A stretch of 64,000 bases of DNA from DASYAN01 sp034431765 (GTDB taxonomy: Bacteria > Chloroflexota > Ktedonobacteria > Ktedonobacterales > Ktedonobacteraceae). Below the pieces are notes generated by a model. It made no database searches. It had not been told where the DNA came from and saw nothing but the letters and a program-made list of their open reading frames with translations. Positions 16,701-25,346 of the stretch are shown here, piece after piece (the first letter of the stretch is position 1; every line of letters begins with the position of its first letter). Both the position numbers and the translations under genes were made by a program. The stretch is from contig DAOUDD010000187.1 of the NCBI GenBank assembly GCA_034431765.1, positions 1 to 64,000 on the forward strand. Reading direction: 5' to 3'.

Positions 16701-17981
16701 TTAGCCCCCCCAATGAATAACATCGCTGACTGTAACAGCGACCATGAGGAGCAATAATACTGCAATACCAACGAAATTAATAAGCCCTTCGCGCTCTGGT
16801 TTGAGCCGTTTGCCACCACGGAGAAGCTCCACCAATATAAGTACGACGCGCCCACCATCCAGAGCGGGGAAGGGCAGAATGTTAAAGATTGCCAGGTTCA
16901 GGCTCAGGAGAGCAGTCAGGTTGAGAATGGGTGCCCAGCCGAGCGTGGGGGTAAGTTGAGCAGTCTCGCCAGTGATACGAGCAATGCCAACGGGACCGGA
17001 AAACTGGGGCTGCAACGCTCCTGTAATCATCTGTCCAATAGCAGTAAAGAAGATACGAATTGCACTAACCGTCTGGGCAATGCCTTTAAAAGGAGCTTGC
17101 CAGATAGGTGTTCTTTCCAGCGTGACACTGGCACTTACACCTAACGCTCCCTGATTCTGTCCGGGATGAGCACGAGCCTGAATTTGTTTTGTCAGCTTCT
17201 CACCATTTCGCTGAATCTCCAGCGTTACAGGCAGGGTACTCTGATCTTTACTCACTTTGGCGGATGCATTTGTGATAACATCATGCATCTGAGAAAAGCT
17301 TTTTATCGCAACTGCAGGCTGATTATCCACAGAGACGGAGAGAATACGATCTCCTGTGCGCAGATCGGCAGCAGATGCGGGCGAATTAGCAGTGATAGTT
17401 CCGAGAACAGGATCATCCGAGGGAATTGGATTACCAACGCCATACGAAATAGCGAAGAGAACCATAGCCAGCAGCAGATTCATGACTACACCAGCGCAGA
17501 GAACGATCATGCGTTTGCCTGCTGACTTTGCAGCGAAGCTGCCGGGATCGTAGTTGCCATTCTCGTCCAGAACATCGCCTGATTCGCCTGGCATGCGAAC
17601 GAAGCCACCGATCGGCAGTAGATTTAAAGAGTAGATAGTATGATGTGTTTCGCTCTCGTAGGTACCGCCTTCAATCTCACTGGCTTCGATAACCCCTGCC
17701 GAGTTCGTCGTGCGTAGAGTATTTCGCTGGCTTACTCCCCCACTCACACCGGTGAGGGGATTCTGTGTATGTGCTGTGTCAGCATCACGACCGCGACCAA
17801 ACCACATCACCTCCCAACCACCTCGGTCACGTTTACGAATGCTCACCAGCGCAGGAGGGAAACCCAGAGCGAATTCTTCGACACGGATGCCAGCCCACTT
17901 CGCAGTAATAAAGTGGCCGAACTCGTGCACAAGAACCAGTAGTCCTAAGACTGGAATAATCGCGAGTATATACCAGCTCAT
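16701..17981 (-). CDS. rseP: RIP metalloprotease RseP (site-2 protease family)
   Basis: 426 residues from MSWYILAIIPVLG; the ATG at 17981 has AAGGATTACGAGG upstream and is preferred over a start 31 codons earlier. Zinc motif HEFGH is in the first membrane helix (LVLVHEFGHFITAKWAG). A PDZ domain spans roughly residues 190-290 (GTITANSPASAADLRTGDRIL). The third zinc ligand lies in ILPFPALDGGR, and a final membrane helix follows. It cuts anti-sigma or other membrane substrates. A long loop between residues about 50 and 110 is larger than in E. coli. Confidence 0.93.
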   Translation of the reverse strand: MSWYILAIIPVLGLLVLVHEFGHFITAKWAGIRVEEFALGFPPALVSIRKRDRGGWEVMWFGRGRDADTAHTQNPLTGVSGGVSQRNTLRTTNSAGVIEASEIEGGTYESETHHTIYSLNLLPIGGFVRMPGESGDVLDENGNYDPGSFAAKSAGKRMIVLCAGVVMNLLLAMVLFAISYGVGNPIPSDDPVLGTITANSPASAADLRTGDRILSVSVDNQPAVAIKSFSQMHDVITNASAKVSKDQSTLPVTLEIQRNGEKLTKQIQARAHPGQNQGALGVSASVTLERTPIWQAPFKGIAQTVSAIRIFFTAIGQMITGALQPQFSGPVGIARITGETAQLTPTLGWAPILNLTALLSLNLAIFNILPFPALDGGRVVLILVELLRGGKRLKPEREGLINFVGIAVLLLLMVAVTVSDVIHWGG

Positions 17982-18083
17982 CCTCGTAATCCTTTTCTCA
18001 TCTCTCTTCTCGCCAGAAGGAAACATCCTTGTAGGTAGCACCATCGCAGACAGAGACACAGATGGCAAGACCAAGATAGAACG

Positions 18084-19268
18084 TCATGCGCGCTTCTTCC
18101 ATAATTCGCGCACAGTTCGTCGCGCCCACGCACACGCTTCAAGCGTTGTCGTCACATCAGGCAGTTCGACTGATTGATGACGTTCCAGCACAGACTCGAT
18201 CAGTTCGGCGATCTGCAGAAAGCCTATTTTGCCAGCGAGGAAGAGTTCAACAGCCTCCTCGTCTGCCCCAACAAGAGCACTGGGATAGGTTCCACCACGC
18301 CGCCCGGCCTCGATTGCCAATTGGAAAGCAGGAAAACGTTCTTTGTCGAGCGCGTCAAAGTGCAGCGTAGCAATTTCGGGCCAGCGTAATTCCTTTATCA
18401 ATCCTGCTCTCCCCAGGTGTTGATTGTCAAGGCGGAAGGGGTAAGCCAGGGCATTCATAATAGGCAGGTGCATACTGGGCAAGCTGGCCTGCATCTTGAT
18501 TGAGCCATCGATAAACTCGACCATTGAGTGCACCACACTCTCCCAATGCACAACGACATCTATACAGTCGTATGGCACATTGAAGAGCCAGTGAGACTCG
18601 ATCACCTCCAGCGCTTTGTTCATCAGAGTCGCACAATCAATAGTAATCTTGGGACCCATACGCCAGGTGGGGTGAGCAAGAGCCTGCGTTACAGTAACCG
18701 CCTGAAGCTGTTCATATGTTGCGGTACGAAATGGTCCACCCGAAGCAGTGAGGATCAAGCGAGCAATCTCACGTTGAGACTCACCGCGCAGACATTGCCA
18801 GATCGCACTGTGTTCGCTATCAACTGGAAGAATAGAGACGCCGGCACGTTGCGCCGCCTGCATCACCAGGTGTCCGGCCATCACCAGCGTCTCTTTGTTT
18901 GCCAGCGCAATTGTCTTACCCGCTCCAATAGCGGCCAGAGTTGGCTTGAGGCCGACCAATCCAGAGGTAGCAGCCACGACCACATCGGCATCAGGATAAG
19001 TTGCTACTGCCAGTAGCCCCTGTTCACCAAGTACAGCCTCTGGCAGCAGAGTTCGTGCACGCTCTTCTACCTCCGATGTGTCCGCGAAACAAGTTACCAG
19101 TGCAGGACGAAATTCCTGCACCTGCTGAGTGAGCAGTTTTACATTGCTCCGGGCAGCCAGGGCAACGACTCTAAACTGCTCCGGGAAGCGCCGCACAACG
19201 TCCAATGTTTGCTGACCGATCGAGCCAGTACTGCCCAGGAGAGCTATGCGCTTCGGGAAATTGGTCAT
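18084..19268 (-). CDS. dxr: 1-deoxy-D-xylulose 5-phosphate reductoisomerase
   Basis: 394 residues. The NADPH-binding start is LLGSTGSIGQQTLDVV. Conserved segments are LANKETLVMAG, the metal/substrate site LPVDSEHSAIWQCL, the flexible-loop TASGGPF, and WRMGPKITIDCATLMNKALEVIE. It converts DXP to MEP, the committed step of the non-mevalonate pathway. It follows cdsA with a 190-bp gap that carries a candidate internal promoter. Confidence 0.97.
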   Translation of the reverse strand: MTNFPKRIALLGSTGSIGQQTLDVVRRFPEQFRVVALAARSNVKLLTQQVQEFRPALVTCFADTSEVEERARTLLPEAVLGEQGLLAVATYPDADVVVAATSGLVGLKPTLAAIGAGKTIALANKETLVMAGHLVMQAAQRAGVSILPVDSEHSAIWQCLRGESQREIARLILTASGGPFRTATYEQLQAVTVTQALAHPTWRMGPKITIDCATLMNKALEVIESHWLFNVPYDCIDVVVHWESVVHSMVEFIDGSIKMQASLPSMHLPIMNALAYPFRLDNQHLGRAGLIKELRWPEIATLHFDALDKERFPAFQLAIEAGRRGGTYPSALVGADEEAVELFLAGKIGFLQIAELIESVLERHQSVELPDVTTTLEACAWARRTVRELWKKRA

Positions 19269-19361
19269 ACTATGTTAACCTATAGACATTTTTCGCTAAA
19301 AGTTACTTCTGTTTTTTTAAGATGCTCAGGCGTTTCACCTTGAGTACCCTCTTCTTTTCAG

Positions 19362-19389
19362 ATTATAGCACCTGTAAACCATTCCTCAA
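19362..19389 (-). promoter_or_regulatory. Candidate internal promoter for dxr-rseP-ispG
   Basis: On the minus strand: -35 TTGAGG (19384-19389), 16-base spacer, -10 TATAAT (19362-19367), about 95 bases upstream of dxr. The -10 is perfect and the -35 matches at four of six positions. Confidence 0.5.
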
Positions 19390-19459
19390 CACAACTTCCT
19401 CGTATATACAAATTTTTGCTATCAGGAGGAAGCAGATTCCTATTATAATCCTATACGTT

Positions 19460-20380
19460 TCATTTCCCAAGCAGTTGAGCAAAGATATACACCACCACCG
19501 CCACAAAGAGCACACTATCCATACGATCCAACATTCCCCCGTGCCCTGGCATAATTTGACCACTATCTTTGACATGCGTCTGGCGCTTTATTAATGATTC
19601 GGCAAGGTCGCCTAGTGTTGCGGCACAGCTAATCAAAAGAGCCAGTACCAGTGCAAGATACCAGGGAACGCCAAGAGGAATCACGACTATAATCAGACAG
19701 GAAACTATACAGACGATCAGGCCACCAAACACGCCCTCCCATGTTTTGGCAGGGCTAATATGTGGAGCGAGTTTATGGCGGCCCAAATAGCGTCCAGCAA
19801 AAAAAGCGCCTCCATCAAATGACCAGACGCTTAGAAGTGTTGCGAGTAGCCACCAGATGCCTGATGGCAAAAAGAGCCACCCGCCGCTAGCCGGGAAAAG
19901 CACACCTGGCTCCCACTTGCGGAGGAGGAGTAAGAGACTTATAGGCCAGCCGATATACAAGGAGATAACCAGGGTCAAAGCCCAATCAACGAGCGCTCCC
20001 TCTAGTTTGCGTCGAAAGAAAAAAGAGGGAAAGGATAGCAGCAGTGAAGCTCCCAGACCAATCTCAAGAATGAGCAAGCGCTGTTGAGGAAGCATTGCAG
20101 CAACGAGAAAAAGAATACTCAGGCCGAGACTGATCCAGAGAAGTGGTCGATACCCGGCATTGAGAAGCATTGTATGTAATTCAAGCGTGGCAATAACAAC
20201 TACAAGTACAGTTGCAGCAAAGGCAGCCCATCCGCCAAACCAGACAAAAACGAGCACGATGGGAATCGCAACCACAGCAGTCAGCCAGCGCAAGGTAACA
20301 GACGAAGGTTGTTTCTTCTTCTGTGGTTCAGAGAGGTCTACCTGTACATTATGTTCACTAGCACCTTGCAAACAATTCAT
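19460..20380 (-). CDS. cdsA: Phosphatidate cytidylyltransferase
   Basis: 306 residues with about eight hydrophobic segments. The C-terminal family signature is clear: SPAKTWEG, then GDLAESLIKRQTHVKDSG, then PGHGGMLDRMDS. It makes CDP-diacylglycerol from phosphatidate and CTP in the membrane. The N-terminal 35 residues are hydrophilic and not conserved; AAGGGGG touches the first ATG very closely, so a start a few codons later is possible. The position after uppS is the usual bacterial order. Confidence 0.94.
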   Translation of the reverse strand: MNCLQGASEHNVQVDLSEPQKKKQPSSVTLRWLTAVVAIPIVLVFVWFGGWAAFAATVLVVVIATLELHTMLLNAGYRPLLWISLGLSILFLVAAMLPQQRLLILEIGLGASLLLSFPSFFFRRKLEGALVDWALTLVISLYIGWPISLLLLLRKWEPGVLFPASGGWLFLPSGIWWLLATLLSVWSFDGGAFFAGRYLGRHKLAPHISPAKTWEGVFGGLIVCIVSCLIIVVIPLGVPWYLALVLALLISCAATLGDLAESLIKRQTHVKDSGQIMPGHGGMLDRMDSVLFVAVVVYIFAQLLGK

Positions 20381-20474
20381 TCCCCCTTACGATGTCACAG
20401 ATAGAAAACAGAGTCTTCCTCGCACCTTGCGCTCTCATCTGGCCTGGTAAAAAGGAGCAGCGGAGCCAGAAGCT

Positions 20475-21272
20475 TTAGGAAGAGGGCACGTTCACACGTC
20501 CGAAGCGTCGGTTTCGTTGTTGATAACTGTCGAGAGCAGCCAGCAAGTCCTCACGTCCAAAATCGGGCCAGAGGGTAGGGGTTGCATAATACTCACTATA
20601 GGCTGATTGCCAGAGTAAGAAGTTACTGACACGCATCTCGCCAGCAGTGCGAATCACCAGATCTGGATCGGGTAGATCACGAGTGTATAAATACGAGCTA
20701 ATAAGCTCTTCTGTGATTGAATCAGGACAGCGGCCATCGGCAATAATCTGGCGAACGGCATCCACCAGTTCGGCACGACCACCATAATTGAAGCAGACAT
20801 TGAGAGCCACACGCGTATTCTCTTTAGTCAACTCCATAGATTCATGAACAGCACGTTGGATATCAGGCGAGAGGTCATAGAGACGACCAAGATGCCGCAA
20901 GCGTACTCCATCGCGACGAAGTTTCTCCAGATCCGAGCGGATTGTCTCCCAGAAGAGACGCATCAACCCATCAACCTCCTGCCGTGGCCGCCCCCAATTT
21001 TCTGTTGAAAAGGCATACACACTCAGCATCTCAATCTGTTCGTCTGCTGCGCACTCAACAACTCGTCGTAAGGCGTTAACACCAGCTTTATGCCCGGCGA
21101 GCCGTGGTAGATGGCGCTTTGTAGCCCAGCGTCCATTGCCATCCATAATAATGGCAATGTGACGTACCGGGTGTTCTGGTTGCGTTGCTTGTTCTGTTGC
21201 GACACAGTGTGTTTGCATTACGTTCTTCTCTTTCGCCTTTGCGGAGGAGAAGAGATTCGGCATCTTGGTCAA
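20475..21272 (-). CDS. uppS: Isoprenyl (undecaprenyl) diphosphate synthase
   Basis: 265 residues. The cis-prenyltransferase motifs are present: IIMDGNGRWA with the catalytic Asp, HKAGVNALRRVVE, YAFSTENWGRP and PDLVIRTAGEMRVSNFLLWQ, then EYY. It elongates FPP to the undecaprenyl carrier used for peptidoglycan and polysaccharide. A TTG at 21272 has GGAGG seven bases upstream, inside the end of frr; an ATG at 21218 closer to the conserved region is an alternative. It is adjacent to frr and cdsA as in many bacteria. Confidence 0.94.
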   Translation of the reverse strand: MTKMPNLFSSAKAKEKNVMQTHCVATEQATQPEHPVRHIAIIMDGNGRWATKRHLPRLAGHKAGVNALRRVVECAADEQIEMLSVYAFSTENWGRPRQEVDGLMRLFWETIRSDLEKLRRDGVRLRHLGRLYDLSPDIQRAVHESMELTKENTRVALNVCFNYGGRAELVDAVRQIIADGRCPDSITEELISSYLYTRDLPDPDLVIRTAGEMRVSNFLLWQSAYSEYYATPTLWPDFGREDLLAALDSYQQRNRRFGRVNVPSS

Positions 21273-21274
21273 GA

Positions 21275-21832
21275 TCAGACCTCCAGGATCTCCTGTTCCT
21301 TGGCTTTGCCGACCTTATCCATCTCTTCAATGAAGCGGTCGGTGAGCTTCTGCAGCTTTTCAGTACTACGCTTCAGCTCATCCTCGGAAACTTCTTTTTT
21401 CTTCTCACGATCACGTAACTTATCTTGCACATCACGACGGACGTTGCGCACCGCCACCTTGTGTTCGTCGAGCTTCTTATGCAACGACTTCACCAGATCA
21501 CGACGACGCTCTTCACTCATCGGAGGAATAGACAGACGAATCACTTGCCCATCATTCGATGGGTTAATGCCCAAATCGGATTTCTGAATTGCCTTCTCGA
21601 TATCGGTCAGCAATTTTCGATCCCAGGGCTGAATCACGAGGAGACGTGCTTCTGGAACAGAGATGGAGGCAACCTGATTAATAGGGGTCGGCGTATCGTA
21701 GTAGTCAACAGTGATGCGGTCAACCAGGCTTGCATTCGCGCGACCAGCACGAATACTACCGAGATCTTGCTTCAAGGCATCTATTGCTTTCTGCATGCGT
21801 CGTTCCGCATCCCCAAATAAATCCGCAGTCAT
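21275..21832 (-). CDS. frr: Ribosome recycling factor
   Basis: 185 residues, the standard length, matching RRF throughout: the N-terminal MQKAIDALKQDLGSIRAGRANASLVDRI region, PEARLLVIQPWD and IQKSDLGINPSNDG, followed by the long C-terminal helices (RRRDLVKSLHKKLDEHKV). It splits post-termination ribosomes with EF-G. AAGGGAG precedes the ATG. It directly follows pyrH. Confidence 0.97.
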   Translation of the reverse strand: MTADLFGDAERRMQKAIDALKQDLGSIRAGRANASLVDRITVDYYDTPTPINQVASISVPEARLLVIQPWDRKLLTDIEKAIQKSDLGINPSNDGQVIRLSIPPMSEERRRDLVKSLHKKLDEHKVAVRNVRRDVQDKLRDREKKKEVSEDELKRSTEKLQKLTDRFIEEMDKVGKAKEQEILEV

Positions 21833-21955
21833 AGCATACTCCCTTTTGCTCTAAGCATAAGACAGAAGACATAAGCCGTATAGATGGTGTATAGTCAGCA
21901 CTCAGGGTGCGGCAAGAACACCATACCTACCTGCATGTCCAGAAGCGGACAGCAT

Positions 21956-22690
21956 TTAAAGGGCCTCTTGCGCGTCAGATGTCACAAGTGTACCACACTT
22001 TTCTCCACGGATAATAGCTTCAAGAGCGCCTTGCTGATGAAGGTTGAAGACCACAATTGGCATACCATTATCCTTACAGAGAGAGAGTGCGGTACTATCC
22101 ATCACCTTTAGCCCCATGTTCAATGCCTGCATGTAACTTAGTTCAGCAAACTTGCGTGCATGCGGATTGCGCAAGGGATCTTCGTCGTAGATGCCATCCA
22201 CCTTCGTAGCTTTGAGCAATATCTGAGCATTCAGTTCCACGGAGCGCAATGCTGCAGCGGTATCCGTTGTAAAAAAAGGATTGCCGCTGCCGGCTGCCAG
22301 AATTACCACGCGGCCCTTTTCCAGATGACGAAGAGCACGCCGACGAATGAATGGTTCTGCTACGGGAGGCATTTCAATGGCGGTTTGCACACGAGTAACC
22401 ATACCGAGCTTTTCCATTGCATCCTGCATGACAAGAGAGTTCATCACTGTTGCCAGCATACCAACGTAGTCGGCGGTACCACGGTCAACACCGGTTGCCG
22501 CTGCGTCAGCACCACGCCAGAGATTTCCTCCACCGATCACCATTGCAATTTCGACACCGAGATGCTGCACACGCTTCACTTCGCCAGCGATGCGTTGCAC
22601 AGTTTCAGCATCAATGCCAGTACCTTGAGGTCCCAGCGCCTCTCCACTTAGCTTGAGAAGAATACGCCGATACTTCAGCTCGCCCACCAT
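21956..22690 (-). CDS. pyrH: UMP kinase
   Basis: 244 residues of the amino-acid-kinase fold: YRRILLKLSGEAL, IAMVIGGGNLWRG, TADYVGMLATVMNSLVMQDA and the FTTDTAAALRS segment. It phosphorylates UMP to UDP, feeding nucleotide-sugar and RNA synthesis. AGGAGAAGAGG lies before the ATG. It is placed between tsf and frr, the canonical rpsB-tsf-pyrH-frr order. Confidence 0.97.
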   Translation of the reverse strand: MVGELKYRRILLKLSGEALGPQGTGIDAETVQRIAGEVKRVQHLGVEIAMVIGGGNLWRGADAAATGVDRGTADYVGMLATVMNSLVMQDAMEKLGMVTRVQTAIEMPPVAEPFIRRRALRHLEKGRVVILAAGSGNPFFTTDTAAALRSVELNAQILLKATKVDGIYDEDPLRNPHARKFAELSYMQALNMGLKVMDSTALSLCKDNGMPIVVFNLHQQGALEAIIRGEKCGTLVTSDAQEAL

Positions 22691-22759
22691 TACCTCTTCT
22701 CCTTAGTACGCAATCGAAAAGTCTTTTCACGCATAGACAACAACGTCCACATTGAACAT

Positions 22760-22811
22760 CTGCACAGACTGGCTGTGCAGGGGCCGGGAGAGTAGCTTTC
22801 GCTACTCTCCC
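22760..22811 (-). terminator. Double hairpin between tsf and pyrH, enclosing the tsf stop
   Basis: Two perfect inverted repeats: GGGAGAGTAGC/GCTACTCTCCC at 22786-22811, which includes the tsf stop codon, and CTGCACAG/CTGTGCAG at 22760-22780. There is no U-run after either. They may attenuate transcription or stabilise the upstream rpsB-tsf mRNA. Confidence 0.55.
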
Positions 22812-23398
22812 ACAGCAAAGCGACTGAATCGTCGCACCACGATGTTCTCACCTGTCTCGGAAATGACTTTGCGCACAAGATCGCTCACGGTCTGCGCCTC
22901 GTCCTTCACCCATGGCTGCATCAGCAGCACTTGAGCGCCCAGAGTTTTCTTGAGTTTATTGTTCAGTACTTCTTCTCGGCGGCTCTCTGCCACACGCTCC
23001 ATGGAAGGATCTTCGGCGATCTTCTTTTGCTCTTCGGCAAGCACATCAGCCGGCACATCCTCATACGAGACATACTTTGGATTCATACCGACGATCTGCA
23101 GAGCCAGTTCGCTAGCAAGGTTCTGGAAGGCTTCACTGCGAGCCACGAAGTCGGTGCTGCAATTAAGTTCAAGCAGAACGCCGACACGATGGTTATGGTG
23201 AACATATGAAAAGACACCACCCTCTTTTGTCTCACGACCAGCGGAGATCATCTTTTCAGCTTTTTTATCGCTACGGGCTTCAAGATACTTGACTGCGTCA
23301 TCCCAGACTTTGGCATCAGCCAACGCGTTTTTACAATCCGCGAACGTTGCGCTCGTCTGCTCACGCAACTTTTTCACATCGGCAGCGGTATAATCCAT
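22802..23398 (-). CDS. tsf: Translation elongation factor Ts
   Basis: 198 residues from MDYTAADVKKLREQT; the ATG at 23398 begins exactly at the UBA-like domain, so the longer open frame upstream is rejected. Family motifs are VKKLREQTSATFADCKNAL and, in the core, HRVGVLLELNCSTDFVAR; one core repeat is followed by LLMQPWVKD and the C-terminal NIVVRRFSRFAVGE. EF-Ts recycles EF-Tu-GDP. It is shorter than the E. coli protein, like the single-core form of Thermus. Confidence 0.96.
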   Translation of the reverse strand: MDYTAADVKKLREQTSATFADCKNALADAKVWDDAVKYLEARSDKKAEKMISAGRETKEGGVFSYVHHNHRVGVLLELNCSTDFVARSEAFQNLASELALQIVGMNPKYVSYEDVPADVLAEEQKKIAEDPSMERVAESRREEVLNNKLKKTLGAQVLLMQPWVKDEAQTVSDLVRKVISETGENIVVRRFSRFAVGE

Positions 23399-23564
23399 CT
23401 GGAACTTCTCCTCAATCTCTAATTGTATGATACTCAGGAACAATGGAAGGGGCAACAACCTCTGTCCATCTTTTCTGGTCTCTGAGTGCTTGACATATAT
23501 GTATTGTGCTGCTTTCTCTTGAGGCAGCGCAAAAAAGGTAGTATAGCAAGAGTTGCGTGCACAT

Positions 23565-23606
23565 GAAAAGGCGGGAGGCAAGAGGCAAGCGCCTCCTTCT
23601 CTCCCA
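23565..23606 (-). terminator. Terminator/attenuator-like hairpin between rpsB and tsf
   Basis: On the minus strand, just downstream of the rpsB stop (23630), GGGAG and GGAGGC pair with GCCTC and CTCCC around a short loop, followed by TTTTC. Partial termination here would lower tsf relative to rpsB. Confidence 0.55.
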
Positions 23607-23629
23607 CCGTATGAAGTGTCGTATTGAAG

Positions 23630-24532
23630 TTAGCGAGCCTCTTCTGCGACAAGCTCTGGTTCAGCCGGTGCTGCGGCGGAGGGAGCATCAACCTCAGCTG
23701 AGATTGCCGTCTCGGATGGTGCTGGTGCCTCGGAAGCCTCAGGCGTGGGAGCAGATGCGGACGTGGGCGCAGGAAGTTCAGGTAGCGTACCAAGCTCAAA
23801 GACATCTTGCTCTGCCGTGGGTTCGGCATCCTTCTGTTGCGCCTCAAGCTGGCGGCGGCCCTCAACGGCGGCATCGGCCATTTTGGCGCAGAGCAAGCGA
23901 ACGGCGCGAATCGCATCATCGTTAGCAGGAATAGGATAATCCATCTCATCGGGATCGCAGTTTGTATCAGCGAGCGCCACGATGGGAATTTCCAACCGCC
24001 GTGCCTCAAGCACAGCCGTGCGTTCTTTGCGAGTGTCAACAATAAAGATCGCAGAGGGCAAGCGGCGCATATCTTTAATACCACCCAGGATGCGCTCCAG
24101 GCGTGCAATGTCATCTTGCAGATGCAGAGCTTCTTTCTTAGGCAAGCGCTCAAAATCGCCGCGATCACGCCGCGCTTCTAGATCTTTCAAGTAATTGATG
24201 CGCAGTTGGATTGTTTTGAAGTTGGTGAGCATACCACCGAGCCAACGTTGATTCACGTAGTACATGCCACACCGTTTCGCCTCTTCGGCAATTGCTTCCT
24301 GTGCTTGCTTCTTTGTGCCAACGAAGAGCAGCGTGCCACCACCTGCAACCAATTGCTCCACAAACTTGTAGGCCTCATTGAGGCGTGTCACTGTCTGCTG
24401 CAGGTCAATAATATGGACGCCATTGCGGTCCATAAAGATGAACTGCTGCATTTTGGGGTTCCAACGTCGCGTCTGGTGCCCAAAGTGGACGCCAGCCTCT
24501 AAGAGTTGTTTCATTGAAATGATATTAGCCAA
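23630..24532 (-). CDS. rpsB: 30S ribosomal protein S2
   Basis: 300 residues. The first 225 are canonical S2: MKQLLEAGVHFGHQTRRWNPKM, FIFMDRNGVHIIDLQQT, VNQRWLGGMLTNFKT, PSAIFIVDTRKER and PIVALADTNCDPD. The last 70 residues are an Ala-Pro-Glu-rich acidic tail not found in the E. coli protein but seen in some other phyla. The start is a TTG at 24532 with GGGAGG seven bases upstream. It heads the rpsB-tsf-pyrH-frr run. Confidence 0.97.
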   Translation of the reverse strand: MANIISMKQLLEAGVHFGHQTRRWNPKMQQFIFMDRNGVHIIDLQQTVTRLNEAYKFVEQLVAGGGTLLFVGTKKQAQEAIAEEAKRCGMYYVNQRWLGGMLTNFKTIQLRINYLKDLEARRDRGDFERLPKKEALHLQDDIARLERILGGIKDMRRLPSAIFIVDTRKERTAVLEARRLEIPIVALADTNCDPDEMDYPIPANDDAIRAVRLLCAKMADAAVEGRRQLEAQQKDAEPTAEQDVFELGTLPELPAPTSASAPTPEASEAPAPSETAISAEVDAPSAAAPAEPELVAEEAR

Positions 24533-24679
24533 AAGTGGACCTCCCTTGATCCTCCGCTCTCATTCTTCTAAAAGGTGCCAGGGTCCCCCAAGGTGTTCTC
24601 AATGCATTCACCATTAAGCGTGCTGTCTGGAACCCAGGGTCGGCACGAAACTGAGAGCGTGTGTACTTACTACCTATGC

Positions 24680-24774
24680 GGGAACCGGTGCGCGAAGCAC
24701 GCGTTGTGGAGTTCCCGTATAAGGGTTTCGTTAAACTGCGTCGAGAGGAAGAATGTACGAACATTTCCCCTCGA
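24680..24774 (-). promoter_or_regulatory. Structured rpsB mRNA leader
   Basis: The leader between promoter and rpsB (about 250 bases) contains two strong hairpins. At 24741-24774, TCGAGGGGAAATGT pairs with ACAT and TTCCTCTCGA. At 24680-24716, GGGAAC pairs with GTTCCC and encloses a GTGC/GCAC stem. A long folded leader before a ribosomal protein gene suggests autogenous control by S2, but this is inference. Confidence 0.5.
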
Positions 24775-24786
24775 CTTCGAGAGTGA

Positions 24787-24815
24787 AGTATAGCACAGAG
24801 CTTTCATAGACGCAA
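24787..24815 (-). promoter_or_regulatory. rpsB promoter
   Basis: Minus strand: -35 TTGCGT (24810-24815), 17-base spacer, -10 TATACT (24787-24792). It points into the rpsB leader about 250 bases upstream of the start codon. Confidence 0.7.
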
Positions 24816-25346
24816 GAAAGCCGCTTATGTCCTTATGTTCATAGCGTTCCCCTTCTTGCCTCCTCGTATCTTTTAACTAGTGAGCAGACTATCTCTTGCT
24901 GTTGTTGAATTCCTGCGAGCATTTCGCTCACAAAAGGCCAGTAATAGAAATGCAATGTATTACAGAAGTTAAACAGAGAGACAAAAACCACAAAAGCGAT
25001 AATTACCGTTCGCTTCTTGAACACTCTCGTATAGTATAAAGTGTACACATTTCTAGCTAGCCTCGTAAAAAGGCTCAGAGACAGGCATTGCTTTTGCAAA
25101 GAAAAGCAGTAGCATTTTCAAGATATGTTTGTGTAGCATCTCTTCATATGCATGTTCAAGGATATGCGTGTACCCATTTACTCTCGAAAAAATTGATGCG
25201 AAAAGAGTTTATGAGCGGCTGGCTGTCCTGTACTAATGTGTGCGAAACTTCCCGAAAAGAGCAAAGACAGCGTGGTCTTCAGATATGTATTAGCAGATTA
25301 CGCTTACATACAGGGGTTGTAGAAGTAGAAAGGGATTCTCCAGTAT
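24816..25346. other. Non-coding gap between the rpsB promoter and a NarL regulator gene
   Basis: About 530 bp, AT-rich, with only short open frames lacking coding character. Regulatory sequences for the downstream NarL gene should be here, but I cannot identify them. No RNA gene was recognised. Confidence 0.35.

Noticed and set aside
15444..24532. Possible mobile-element insertion in the rpsB-to-ispG run
   Set aside because: Gene order is the common bacterial order and no transposase, repeat ends or composition change were seen.
24525..24764. 79-codon minus-strand frame in the rpsB leader
   Set aside because: It overlaps the hairpins and the rpsB start in another frame and has no coding character; the leader fits better as untranslated RNA.
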